Shown: positions 36,090 through 47,518 of the stretch, in pieces | How positions within the stretch are numbered: position 1 is the first letter of the stretch | How the letters are laid out: each line of letters starts with the position of its first letter | Assembly: GCA_963575745.1 (NCBI GenBank) | Contig: CAUYUJ010000914.1 | Coordinates: 130,474 to 194,473 of the forward strand | Origin: Prorocentrum cordatum | Taxonomy: Eukaryota > Sar > Dinophyceae > Prorocentrales > Prorocentraceae | DNA: 64,000 bases | Direction: 5' to 3' | Translations under genes and position numbers: made by a program | The notes under the pieces: model-generated | What the model was told of the DNA's origin: nothing | Seen by the model: the letters and a program-made list of their open reading frames with translations, nothing else | Database searches by the model: none

Positions 36090-36235
36090 CATGTGCCGCG
36101 ACAAAAAAAGGCGCAGTCCGCTCCAAAAAAGGACATCAATGACAGAAAAAAAGGCGCAATCCATATGCGAGCGCGACAAAAAAACAATTCAACAAAACAA
36201 AAAAAACACCGATGCAAAAAAAGGGCGCGGAAAAG

Positions 36236-36292
<57 letters not shown>

Positions 36293-36358
36293 TGCGAGAC
36301 ATTTTCCTTCATGGAAGAAAGCCGAGACAAAAAAAAAGAGAGCGCAAACGACCTCTTG
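36090..36358. repeat. A-rich subterminal repeats and A55 run, right end of insertion
   Basis: Several GCGACAAAAAAAGGCGC-type units and an uninterrupted A run at 36236-36290, ending GCGCAAACGACCTCTTG at the junction. Counterpart of 18985-19160. 36050-36095 just inside is an alternating purine-pyrimidine stretch (GCGCATGCGCGCGCACATGC). Confidence 0.7.
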
Positions 36359-36361
36359 GTA
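36359..36361. repeat. 3-bp target duplication (GTA), right copy
   Basis: Partner of 18982-18984. On the minus strand GCC TAC is the last intact LINE codon pair before the insertion. Confidence 0.75.
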
Positions 36362-37057
36362 GGCAGGCGATGCAATAAGCGTGCGAGCGTGGAACATGGT
36401 GGACCAGACAGCCGCTTCATGCTCGGTCCAGTGGGTCTCCTGAATGAGTCAAATTCTCCCGTTGGTGGTCATCTGCGTCAGAAAGGCGTGCTTGATCATG
36501 TTCCTGTGTGCTGTCGTACTCTTGAGGTATCTGACGTTCCAGCAGCCAAGTTTGAGCGTGCCGGGCTGCATGGCGTTAGCAATTGCGTCTACAAGGGTCC
36601 GCAAAGACCGATCCCCACACATGTCCGCCCATGTGGGGTTGTCCCAGGCGGTAGCGTGTAGGTAAGCCCAGAGGGACCGTGGCCGCCTGACGGTGTAGTT
36701 ACAGTGCAGTGCCAAGGCACGACCCAGGGAAGAGCTGGCAACTTGCCACGCTCTAGTTCTTGCCCCCGGCACGAGGTTCGTGGTCGGGGGAGACCCGAGG
36801 GCGCGATAAAGCGACCCTGGGTCTTCAGGCGAGTCTAGGGGAACGGCAGCCCGGGCGGGACATGCTGCTGCTGCAGCATTGTTCGTACTATGTCGTCTGG
36901 AAAAGGGTTTTCTGCGAGGGGTGCCCATGGGCAGTTTCTGTCCGCGACGCTGCGCGCCTGTCTCCATGCCGTCCACGCGTGCCTCTCGGTCGGTGCAGCG
37001 TGCTGCTGTCCGGGCATGGGTTCGCCCCTGCTCCATGCCAGGATGGAGGACACGAGT
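36362..37057 (-). pseudogene. Giant LINE cistron 1: linker and N-terminal third of the APE endonuclease
   Basis: Same frame as the methyltransferase ORF upstream, after a TAG at 37058-37060. A basic linker is followed by LKLGCWNVRYLKSTTAHRNM (the asparagine motif of APE endonucleases). Then comes a TGA at 36449-36451 and, in the same frame, LIQETHWTEHEAAVW (catalytic Glu) and HARTLIASPAY, where the insertion begins. The next residues, TGPAGGRAGGVAIL, are found at 18984 downward. Confidence 0.8.
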
Positions 37058-39115
37058 CTACGTTGGAGGCACCTTGGGTCGCAATGGACGCCAACGGCGT
37101 CGTAGAGCATTCTCCCGCTGATGGCTAAGGACCGGTAGTAGGACCCGAGGCCCACTGCTCGAGCCCGCTTCGGGGGATGGGACTCGGAGTCCATGCTCTC
37201 TTCCGTGAGCAAGCAGCCATCCTGCCCAAGCCTTGACCTTCCCTTCGCTGGCTAGGCTCTCCCGTTCTCTGCCTTGACAGACGAGAGCAAGCCCCTCAGT
37301 GCAACCTTGGAAGCATCGCTCGGCTCCCATCTCCGCGAGGATGTTCTTGATGCCGTTCCTGGTGTCGGCGAGAGTGCGGAGGAGCCACCTGTAGCTGCTA
37401 TCCTCGCTGTACAGGAGGCACAACGGGTGCGTCTGGTAGCTGCTCGGGACTATGGCTTCGGGGGCACTGGCCGGGGCTCTGGACTGGGTCCACGTGGGGA
37501 TGCGTCCGTCTGGTCGGTATGTCCACAGTCTTTCCCAGGGGCTCGGGAGTCTGGGATACGCGATGGAATCTTCAGCGGGAGGACAATTACTGAGCCAGAG
37601 GCGGTCTCTTGGGCTAGCCACTGAGGAGGCGGCATCGAGGCGCACCGCCCAGTCGAGCGGTATCTCTCCCAGGGCAGTACACATCGCCTGCTTGTGTGCC
37701 GCTTGCATCGTGGCTGGGCCTTCGCAGCGCACTAGAACGCGGACGTCCGGCCGTGGCCTGCGCGCGATGACCCACAGGAGCGGCACGACGAAGAAGCGCA
37801 CCGACTGGGAGCCGGCAAGTCCATCCAATCCTCCGTATTGGCTTGCTGAGGACAGGTTTGCGCATGGGAGTCCGGCAGTGATGACCAGGTGGCTTCCAGG
37901 GTCAAGGGTTCTCAGGTGGCTGGACCAGGAATTCTGATCTTCCTCTACCCTTAGCAGGTCCCAGACGTCTACTCCCAGCCTCTCGTGCGGAGGGCCTCCA
38001 TCACAGAGTGTAGCGTTGTCGCGGTCCCAGCGCCACTCCACTCGAGATGCGGCTTCTTCGTTAATTTCGACAAAGGCGGAGGACCTGAAGCGTGGAACCG
38101 TGGCGACTTTTGCCATGGGGTCACTAATCGCTAGTCTTGCCAGTCCCCATCCATCGAAGAGTGAGACGAGGTGTAGGCTTGGTCCTGTGGCCGCACACGG
38201 ATTCGGTCTCGGGTCTACAACTCGAGCTCTTGCCTGCTGAGTGAAATCGAGTGTCCAGTCGTCGCCTTGTCCAGGGCCGGCGCTTGCATTGAGCCTGAGG
38301 TGTCCCGAGAAATCCCAGGCGTCGTCGGTGGGGCAGAGGGAGACAAGGCCGTCCTGCTCAAGAGTCCTGAGCGTGCCGATGATCTGCGTGTTATCCAGAC
38401 CTGCAGTTTGGTACGCAGCAAGCGTAATGTCTGCAGGGGCGACTGGGGAGAGACCAGTCCGTTCGTCCCTGTGGCGCTCCCATACCTGTTGGAGTACGTC
38501 GGCAGGCTGGGGAGCTGCGGTGGCCTCGTCTGGTGTGAATCCCGCTGGTCGGGGCCGCGCTCTGCGTGTTTGGCCGTCCTCTGCACTTGCTGGCCTCGAT
38601 GCTTGTCTTGTGATGCCGCGGCCTGCGACGGCGGGAGGGGCGCCATCGCCCGCTCGATGGCTGTTGCGCTCCCAGAGATCGATCAGGGACCTGGAGTTGG
38701 GTGTCCTGGTGCCTGGTCTGGTGGATCTTCCCCTGCTGGTGTTGCCTGCTGGTCTGGCTCGCGAAGTGCCTCGTGGGGTTGTCCTACGTGCGTCTTCCGC
38801 CGTTCCCCGGGGAGCTCGGCGGGAAGGGCTTCTGTGTGCCCTGGCGGCAGCGGTGCTGCGAGGTTGAGCACTAGTTCTAGGCAGTCGTGGTCCGGCCGCG
38901 CTTCTGGTTCGGCCACGCCTGGCTGCAGCGGTCTCTGCTGTGCTTCCGCCAGTTTCGGCCGGTGCGCGCGTGGGTCTGGGCGCGCTGGCGCGACGGGCAG
39001 TGTTTTCGGTTCTGCGGAGGTTCCTTGCAGAGGCCTCTACCGTCTCTCTTAAGACCTGGTCTCTGTCGTCGGAGAATGGAGAGCCGGCGCCCGCACGCAA
39101 AATGGTGCGAAGCAT
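37058..39115 (-). pseudogene. Giant LINE cistron 1: C5 cytosine methyltransferase domain
   Basis: In frame with the upstream ORF apart from a TGA at 39206-39208, so the ATG at 39113-39115 is probably internal. After about 300 residues of Arg/Pro/Thr-rich sequence the domain shows motif I LHLVSLFDGWGLARLAI (about 38140-38175), an acidic motif II FVEINEEAASRV, motif III VDVWDLL, motif IV VITAGLPCANLSSASQYGG (catalytic Cys, about 37870), motif VI VRCEGPATM (Glu kept, the usual ENV altered) and motif VIII VASPRDRLWLSN. The order and spacing fit C5 DNA methyltransferases. Its place just before EN and RT in one frame marks it as part of the retroelement, as reported for dinoflagellate retrotransposons. 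It is quite unlike the methyltransferase inside the insertion. Confidence 0.8.
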
Positions 39116-39205
39116 GGCAGGTGTAAGGTCCTGGAAGGGGGCATCGGGAGCCAGCGCGCTGTCCGAGCGCGCCGCTGGACTGCCAGCAAGCTGTCGTAGT
39201 TGGGC

Positions 39206-40621
39206 TCAGGCCGCGTCTGCCGTTAGTGCCGCAACGCGTGTGTGTATTATCCTACCCATGGGGTTGCGCGCCCCAGGGGGTGGATGGGTGTTCCAATAAG
39301 CGCTGAAGGCGACTGGAATTCGCATTGGTAGGCCAAGGTCTTCATGCAGGTCCCGCACAGTTTTGTCAAGTTGTGGTATTGCAGCGGCCCAAGCTATCGC
39401 GCTCAGCACTCGGTTCCATTCGTCTGCGGTGGGAGGACTACCTGCGCCGTCTGCGACTTGCAATTGAGCTTGCCTGAGCGTGCGCGCCATTGCTTCGTAC
39501 TCCCGTCGCCAAGCCGATTCCATGCACGGTGGGAGCTCAAGCCCGTTTCTCGGTGTATCTCCTCGACCAAGGGGGTCGCTACTGCCACTTTCCACAGTGC
39601 CGGGAGGCGGCCTTCTGCCCTGGGCTGGTGGCGGGTCCGTTGAGACCCGTGGAGGTGCGGTTGTCAGGGGTCTCTCTCCCCCCCTGCCCGCTGCCCTGGT
39701 GGCTTCTGGTGTGCTCTGCCTGCCCCTGGCGCTGTCTGGTGTCGCGGCCCTCCCGCTTCCTGCTGTGGGCTGCTCCGGGCTGGCTCGCGCATCTGCTGGG
39801 GAGGTCTGATCGCTCCTGGGGGGATCTGCGTTAATGGCGGTCTCGGGACTGCCTGAGGTGCCCGTCCCATTTCCTCCTGCTGGCGCGGCAGGGGTATCCG
39901 TCGGCGCGGGGTTGTCTGCACTCCCAGGGCTCCGTCCCGCTTCGTCTGCAGGGGCCCGGATCTGCACAGTTTCCCCGCAGGGTGTCGCGGGATTCGCAGG
40001 GGTCGTCCGCGGGGGCACTTGCCTGGTGTTGTCCTCGCGGCTTTCGCCGTTGTCCACCGCTCCGTCTCCTCCTGGCGTGCTGCCCAGGGATGGTGGTGAC
40101 GCACCCGCGCCTGGTGCTGGTACCGCTGTCTGTGGTTGTGCCCCACCCGCATCCGTAGCAGGGCTGCCTTCGGTCCCCAAAATAGGGCCTGCACCCGCCT
40201 GTTCTGTTGGCACTGTCGCCATCTCTGGGCCTGCCGGGGGCGCTGTCGAACCGAGGCTTGGGGTGGCTGATGGTCTTTCGGCGCTGGCTTGCGTGCCTGT
40301 TGCGTCGGCCGCGGGGTTTACCCGGCTGCGGCTTTTGCGTTCGTTAGCACCTGGAGGGCCGACGGGCCTGTCCCCCGCGTCTGTGGTTCTGGCTGCCTGG
40401 GGGCCTCCTCTCCGCCCCCGAGTGACTCTACCAGGATCGTGGCGTTGCCGCTCTTCCCAGTGGAGGTTGGAGAGCCTGTTGATCAGGGCGCCCAGGGCGG
40501 TGGTGACATTTTCTGGGATGGGATGCGAAGTAGCAGCGTCCACTTCAGCGCCTCTTGATCCAGGGACTTCAAGCCAGGCTGGTGCGCCGAATAAGTGGCG
40601 TCGGGTTCGGGCGCGAGCCAT
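39206..40621 (-). pseudogene. Giant LINE cistron 1: Pro/Ala/Gly/Thr-rich linker
   Basis: About 470 codons, mostly disordered (many TP, AP and GS pairs). An ordered stretch near the end reads WRREYEAMARTLRQAQLQVA and VRDLHEDLGLPMRIPVAFSA. It leads in the same frame into the methyltransferase through a single TGA. The upstream neighbour is in another frame with a 139-bp overlap, so a frameshift near 40500-40600 is likely, not a new start. Confidence 0.55.
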
Positions 40622-42318
40622 TGTGTGAACGGGAGCTGTCTTGTGACCTCCTCTCGGACCCCGAGCTCACGGATGAGCTGCCACACGTGGTCACGGTCCA
40701 GGTTTCTCGGGCTGGCGAGCTGCAGGATCCAGATTGCAGCGAACATGTCCCAGTTGTACCTCTGTATGGGCCGGCCTTCCAAGTGCCTCCGAATTTCGAG
40801 CGCGATCCGGCGCTGCACGCCCCGGGCCATGTCGTGGACCAATTGCTCAGGGACAACTGCAACGAACCTACCCAACATGCCTCGCGCGATTCCTACGGCA
40901 TCCTCGTCTGCTCGTACCAAGTCGCCCGGGGAGGGTCTGCATGTGCTCACGAGGACCTCGGCCAGCTCTGGGAAGTGGGTGGGTCTGGCTGGACCAGGGA
41001 GTGGGTTAAGGGAGGCGGTGGTGCGTCTGGGGAGAGGTGGCTGAGTGGGCACGGTGACCTGCAATCCCACGGAGGCGGGGGGTGGGGTCACCGCGGGAGT
41101 GGAGTCCAGGCGTGCGACGTGTATTGGACCAGCGGCCAGCTGTAGCTTCAACCTGGCTTGTGGTCTGTCTGCACCTCTTGTGGCCGCTCTAATGTCTGCA
41201 TCTGCGGGGAGGAGTATCGTCACCCAGGTAGGGACTGAGGTGAAGAGGAAGCCTGCCTCGCCGCTAGTGGTAAGCTCTACTGCTCCCCCTGCAGCCACTG
41301 CCGCGAGCAGGTATTCCCCAGGCTGGAGGACAGTCTCGTAGTCCCGCAAGCCTTCTCCGAGGTACTCGCTGGGTAGCGTGTTGGGTGCATTCCTGCTCAT
41401 TGCCCTGGCGTTGTCTCGTAGCCAGTCGTCTGTGATGGCAGGTGGGGCGGCCCTGGTGTTGGCTGGGTGCGAGGCCCCATTCGGGCCGTCCGGTAGCGGC
41501 CAGAGCCGAGTTAGCATCTGAGCATTCGCTGAGCCCACAGCCGCTGAGTATAGCCGAAGCGTACTGTGACCAGGGAGCCAAGCATCCGGGCGCATACTAC
41601 GTAGATGTACTCCTCCAAGCTGGGCGCCGTGTCTATCCATCGTGGTGATTTCGAATATTTGGGGCTGCATGGCGCGTCTAGGGGCTTGTCGGACGGAGGT
41701 GCTGGCCAGGGCGTCCACGCGTTCCTGCTGTTCTTTGGAGACGGCGGCCGCTCTGTGCATAGGATCCCTGCTCGGCGTCGCAGGAAAGATCCTGACTGTT
41801 TGGGCGCCGGCCACGATGCAGCTGGTGCCAGCAAAGGCCGCTGCCATGGCGTCTGCAGCCGCCAGGCGTACGCGGACTTGCGCCATGCACCTATAGTCCG
41901 AGACGTCGGGGAACCAGGCGTACACAGTGGAGACTTGCTCGACGGTGTCGGGTCTGGTGGTGGCCTCTACGGCTTGCATGGCGTCAGCAGGCCGTGTCTG
42001 TCCCATGTCAGCCAGGTTCCACCGCAGGTGGAAGCCGTCCTCGGGGTCGGAGAGGCGAACAAAGGAGGGTCCACCGTCCCAGGGTCCTTCCAGGAGGATG
42101 CGTCGTGGTCCCAGGGCTGGCGAGGAGGATTCCTCTCCAAATATACGCGGGAGCTCATCGCGAAGGTGCCTCGGGACAGGGGCGGCGATCCTCTCGGGAG
42201 TAGCAAGGAGGAGTAGTCCTGTTCCACAGATACCCACTCTGTGCCCCATGGCCCAGGCTGTCGCAGAAGCTATGGCGTGAGCCAGGCGCGCTGCTCTGGG
42301 GGGGACAGGGATGTGCAC
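40483..42318 (-). pseudogene. Giant LINE cistron 1: unknown domain
   Basis: 611 codons open, no true start (first codon GTG), in frame with the RING ORF upstream across a TAA at 42379-42381. Ordered composition: STVYAWFPDVSDYRCMAQVR, LPSEYLGEGLRDYETVLQPG, RRIALEIRRHLEGRPIQRYN. No family recognised. The C-terminal part looks helical. Confidence 0.5.
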
Positions 42319-42378
42319 TGAGTCGCTCGTCTCGTGGGCTCTCCAAATGCACGCGGCAGGGTGGGCCAGCGTGGTAAT

Positions 42379-44331
42379 TTAGGCTGCCGTCTGCAGGTTG
42401 TCCAGGGGGGCGCGTAGGCCGTCGTCTCCGGTCATGGGTCTCGCTGCCCGACAGCGAAGTACATTGTGGAAGAGCATCTCGAGCCCTTGGTGCCTTAGCA
42501 GTTCGTCCCGAGAGAGCTGCACTCTCGTGGTGACCCATTCGGCTGTAATCGTACCGTTGCTGGATTGTCTCAGCTCTTCCTTCCACCGCATGATCTGCGC
42601 GACGACGCCGTCGTTGCCGCTCTCAGGGGTTAAAACGTGGAGAGCGTCGGAGGTGTCCCCAGATCTCCCTCCCCAGTGTACGACTATAGACGGGGACAGA
42701 ATTGTGCGAAGTGTCCTACCTGCTATGTCGAATTGCGCCGCAAACAACTGCTGCATCGGCGGGCTGGGCTTGCCGGTTCGATAGGGGTAGCCAATCGGGA
42801 CGAGGTGAGTGATCTTGCTGGTCGCTCTGTACCCCCACTGCGCGTTTGACAGGGTCGCGAGCTCGATGGGGCCCGGTCCTCCAGGGAATGGCACTCCCTC
42901 GGTGGCCAGGGAGAGGACACAGCACGGACCTCCCGCTGAAGAGGCTGCCGCCAGGGCGGCGTCCATCTGCGCAGCTTGCGCATCTACCAAGAGGATCGTT
43001 GGGACGGAGCTCCCAGGGGACTGATCTCTGCGTTCCGTGACCAGGGCTTTGATCTGCTCCCAAGCGTCAGGGCCAGCGAGGGCAAATGTGACCCCAGTTT
43101 CATCGGCGACTCGATCGCCAACGTACGCAGTTCTGGAGACTATCAGATCGGCTGCAATGTCTCGGACCGCCGTGGTTAGTAGGCTCACGGGAAACCGCAG
43201 CAGTCCTGTCTTTCTGGGTTCGTCCTCGGGAGGATTCCGTCCGAGAAGTAAGGCCCATCTTCCAAATGTGATCCGCGGAGCTTGTCGTATCCTGTCGGCC
43301 CTGCTGGTGGGACCGGGAGGTCCTGCTGGCAGTGGTGATCCAGGGCTTTGCGAGCTGTCTTGCGTATCATCAGGGTCCGGGCCGGCTCCGCCGTCGGGCG
43401 GGGCTCCGTCCACATCCATTGGGGCTTGTTCCCTCTCCTGTGCGGACCTCCTCTCGCTCACATGCTCGTGGATTCTGCGCATGTCGGCAAGCGTAACATA
43501 CGTGTGGGGCCGTCGAATCGACAGCGTCTGTGCTCTAAGGCAGTCAAGGTCTGGGGCCGCCTGTCTGACCGCTTCGGCTAGCTCGTGTAGGCCCAGGAAC
43601 GGCTGTAGCGGGGCTAGGGCACCGTCCCGTAGTTGCAGCAGGTCTGGTGGTACTGCAACGGCAGCGGCGTCGGCGTCACAGACTCGTCCAGGCACACTTA
43701 CGGGGATGCTACCCCTGTCGTTCGAGCGGCAATTGGGGCAGTTTACTGGGAAGCATCTTCCATAGGTGTGGGCCTGCGTCGGCTGGCTCACTCTCCACTG
43801 GCTCAGACACTCGGCATGGAACAAATGGCCGCATGGCATCAGGACTTCCGCGGTGCCCAGAATATTTTCGCCGCAGATCATGCTTAGGGGGGTTCCTTCG
43901 TCGAGGTCCCGGGAGGGGACCTCTACAGCGTCCATGTTATCTGGGGGAAGTCTGGCATTATCTCCAGGGGGGTGGCCGATCCGGGCAAGGCCGTCTCCCA
44001 GACTCTCGATGAGAGCTCTGGTGGAGACGCTCGCGCCAAGATGCGTCAGACAGGCCGCCTCGCCGAGGTGACTAATGAGGGCCTGGATTTGCAGGTTACT
44101 GAGTTCGGAGAATGGCGTCAGATTGGCTCCTGGCACCTCCCTGCTGAGACAAGTAACCACGTCTTCCGGTGTGTGCATCTCAGCTCTCGTCATCCACCGA
44201 TAGAGTAAGTCGTAGGGCCGGGAGTCCAGCGCTCGCACAATCAGCACTGGCCTCAGGAGGGGGAAGTAGCGTGGTGCCAGGCAGAGCCACAGGGCTTTAG
44301 AGATCCAGGACCCAGGAGCCTGGTTGCCCAT
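42379..44331 (-). pseudogene. Giant LINE cistron 1: RING-H2 finger protein region
   Basis: 650 codons from an ATG at 44329-44331. Near residue 170 is a RING-H2-like motif (PLSMICGEN ... VLMPCGHLFHAECLSQW ... VNCPNCRSND). One of the first cysteines seems to be replaced (CGEN in place of CxxC), so zinc binding at site 1 is uncertain. The rest (VRDIAADLIVSRTAYVGDRV; VPTILLVDAQAAQMDAALAA) is not recognised. RING-H2 domains usually act as ubiquitin ligases. One in a LINE might target host restriction factors, which is speculation. Confidence 0.55.
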
Positions 44332-44457
44332 TAGCTCTGTGGTCTAGTAGCATGCTCTGTGCGAGGCACTGCGCCTGGTCGCCATTGACGGAGGTCCTTC
44401 CCTCGGGGGCGGGCATGGTTCCCCTGCCTGCGCCCTCCTCGTCCCGCTGCCTGGCGT

Positions 44458-45906
44458 CTAGCGTGCGGATGCTCTGTCCAGGTGTTCTTCTCTCGTGCTG
44501 CCTGGTGGTAGTCTACCCTGGGGGATAGCACCTTGCGCTCGGTTGAGCAGTTGTCGTATGTCCGCGTGCCAGGGGGTGGTTGTGCTCGCAGCTTCCGCAG
44601 CCGCGGCCTCTGTTCCAAGCCGCGCCCTTCCTACCTGCGTTGGCCATTGGTTCCTTGGATTCATTCTCTGCTCGGCCCTGGCCTGCTCCGCTCGCACCCT
44701 CGCTCCCGCTTCTACTGCCTGCCAATCCCCTGACAAGATGGCTGTCTGAAGGGAACCACTCGCGTCTAATTGCCCCATCATCCACTCCTGAAGCCGTGGC
44801 GCAATGTAACTGCCCGCTTCGGGTGCCTCAAGTGTGGATCCAGTGGCCCTGGAGGATGTGTCTGCCTCTGAAGCAAGGACCACCTGGGCGTCCCTGTGCG
44901 AGAGGACGTCTCGCGCTCTCCACCATGTGGCTGCCTGGTTGATGATGTTGGTATTGATGTTGGTGGTCCTAAACGCCTGCTCGAGCACGATGCGACCCCT
45001 GTCCGTGGCGGTGCCCCATAGGAAGGGGACCCGGATCCGGCTCCACCGCATGCCTGGGGTGACGGAGTTACTGGCCACCATCCTCCTGATTCGGCGTACC
45101 TCATCGACGAAAGCTTCTCGCTGGGAACGCTCAGCGGTGGAGAGGCCCTGCACGGGATCAGGGGGAGGTCTGTAGAGGGCTGTTCCTCTGCCTCCATCTC
45201 CGCTAGTGGAGCTTCCTCTGCCGCGCCTGGGGTCGTCCACGTCCATGGGGGCGCATCCGCCACTGGGTCGATCCGCGTGTTCGTAGCCACGGATACCACT
45301 GTCTGAATTTAGGCGTCGGATGACGGCATCTGTAACGAGGTTTCCCAGGGGGGGTCCTTGCCCCATTTGGGCATGTAGTGGGCGCCAGTCGGTGCGTGCT
45401 GCGGCCTGTAGCGCGCCTCTCATAACCTCAGCTGCCTGGTCGTGTGAGCTGTCTCTGGCGTGCCACCAGCGTCTGCTGAGGTCCACGTCGTTTCGGGTGT
45501 CGCTTATTGCTCGGTCCAGGTAGTCACCGCCGATGGTGGTGTTTAGCCAGCGCAGATCGTCGAGGTCTACCACCGTGTTCGGTCCTATCGTGATCGTCGC
45601 GGTTGGCCTGCTCATTGGGGGACCCCTCCAGAGCGGTGGTGGGTGCGCGTTCGGGTCTTCGTGATAAAGCTGCGGTGGGAACCAACCGTCCAGTCGTCCC
45701 TCTGGGCAAGTCCTAAGGACGCGGCGTACTCTTAGGCAGGCATTAAGGGCCCAGGAGTCTGGCGCGGAGCAAAGTAGGGCAAGGGAGGCCACTGCTGTGC
45801 GCAGTTGCCACTCGTCTCCAAGGTCTGCCCTGTCGATGGAGCCGCCGTTGGCCCAGATCTCGGCTTGGGCCGCCATGTGTCTCCAGGCCCCCGGGAGTTC
45901 GCCCAC
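44458..45906 (-). pseudogene. Giant LINE cistron 1: unknown domain
   Basis: 482 codons in the same frame as the RING ORF, separated from it by a TAG at 44458-44460 and another about 110 nt on. Ordered blocks: VGELPGAWRHMAAQAEIWAN, DLDDLRWLNTTIGGDYLDRA, VDEVRRIRRMVASNSVTPGM. No family recognised. Confidence 0.5.
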
Positions 45907-46313
45907 GAGCCAGGTCGGGGTGAAATCAGTGGGGCCCGGTTGAGCTGGGGAGTAGAGGTGCTCTGCGATTGGGCATGCCGCATGCCTGCCCTGACCAGCT
46001 GAAGTTGCAAGGTGCTATCAAGAAGGTCGAGTGCGTGCCTGTTGAATGGCTGGTCCGTTTCGGCGCTGGGGTGAACCTGGTGGGGGTCGCCCGATTGCCG
46101 CTCGCCCCCGTTGTAGCTCCACGGGTTGGCCAACCTCTGGCAGGTGATGCAGCGTCGGCCCGCAGGGCCTCGAATCATCCACGACCCGCAGAAGTCGCAC
46201 CGTTGAGTCGGGCAAAAGAAATCCTGTACCAGCAGGCGGTGCGCTGTGGTGGACCAGGGCCATGCGTTGTCATTTCTGCCGCCACCTTGGATCGCTACCC
46301 CAGGGATGCCCAT
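45732..46313 (-). pseudogene. Giant LINE cistron 1: Cys-pair (zinc-ribbon-like) region
   Basis: Contains CDFCGSWMIRGPAGRRCITC, two CxxC pairs 14 residues apart, as in a zinc ribbon. It is followed by a stretch rich in Gln/Ser/Pro. Sense continues into the next ORF (WLVGELPGAWRHMAAQ) after a frameshift near 45920. Confidence 0.5.
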
Positions 46314-46465
46314 TGAGCTGGCCGTTACTCCTGTTAGGGCTGGCTCTGCCCATGGAACTGGGCCTCTACCTGCTTGTCGTCTCGAGTGTACGTCGTCACC
46401 AACCCGTTCGAGATTGCCTCTCCTGGTGGCCCACTGTCTGACGTCCCCGTGGTCCGGAAAGTGAA

Positions 46466-47518
46466 CTATGTTTTGCCGCGGATTAGGACTCTATATGCGT
46501 ACGCCCTGGTTTCGTCGTCCATGGGGTCCCGGGTACCGTCGGGTCGGTTCGGGCCGCTACTGTGCGAGGGCGCAGCGTCGCAGGGCGGCCTGGTGGGCGA
46601 GAGCATGCTGTCTGTGTCGTATCCATTCGGAAGTTCCACCCGATGTCGCAGTGGTGTGCTGCGGTCGCCATGGCGGCGTACTCGAGACGCGCTAGTTGCA
46701 TTTCCACCACGGAGGGATCGCCTGCGCCCAGTCTTTCCCACCTTATACTGGGGTCGTGGGTGGTACTCGCGAAGCGGACGGCTAGCACTTGCGTCGGGTC
46801 TGGTTGCGTACCCCCCAGGCGTCCTTCGTGGTCTCCGCCTGCGACTGACCAGACCAGCCAGGAGAGGTCCAAGATGGCGAGGGTTGGCGCCGCGGTGGCT
46901 CGTTGAGATCCGAGCCCACGGAGGAGAGCTTCGTTTGGAACTGCTCGCAGGGGGCTGCCTACCCGTATGCCTGGATGACCAGGGCGGCGCCCCCTCCATG
47001 CGTGGTGAGTGAGGAGCTCCAGGTTACTGGTTTCACGCGGTGTTCTCGGTGCCCCTCGTTCTGGAATTTCACGCCAGGGCCGTCGATACGCACCAGGTGG
47101 CGACGGAGGGCATTCATGGTGCCTCCCCTGCCAGTGACCCTAGCGTCAGCAACGCGCGGCCCACACATGGGCCCGTCAGCCTCTCGACTGGCTGCCCAGT
47201 CTGCGTTCGTGTGCCCAGTGGCGTCCATCCATCGAGCGTGCAGGTCGGTTGCATACTGCCCCCTATCTCTATGGGCCTGGCTGGTGCCATCCTCGGCGTC
47301 CGAGGGGGCGCCCTGGTTTTCCATCCGCAGTTCCTCCTCCAGGGCCAGGTCAGGAGAAGGGTCGGGGAGTGGGACGGGCGTCGCGGGCGTTCTGGGAGCC
47401 GCGCGCCTCAACGCGAATGGAGAACCGCCGGCAGTCCTGATGAGGGGTCCACGGTCCAGTCCTTGGGACGGGTCTTCACGGCCGCGGTCACTACCGCCCA
47501 GAAAGACGTCTGGATGCT
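46466..47518 (-). pseudogene. Giant LINE cistron 1: N-terminal region, decayed
   Basis: Protein-like pieces occur in two frames: 47411-46959 (GGTMNALRRHLVRIDGPGVK ... SSLTTHGGGAALVIQAYG) and, after a shift near 46900, 46872-46483 (LSWLVWSVAGGDHEGRL ... GDPSVVEMQLARLEYAAMAT). No family recognised. Confidence 0.4.
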
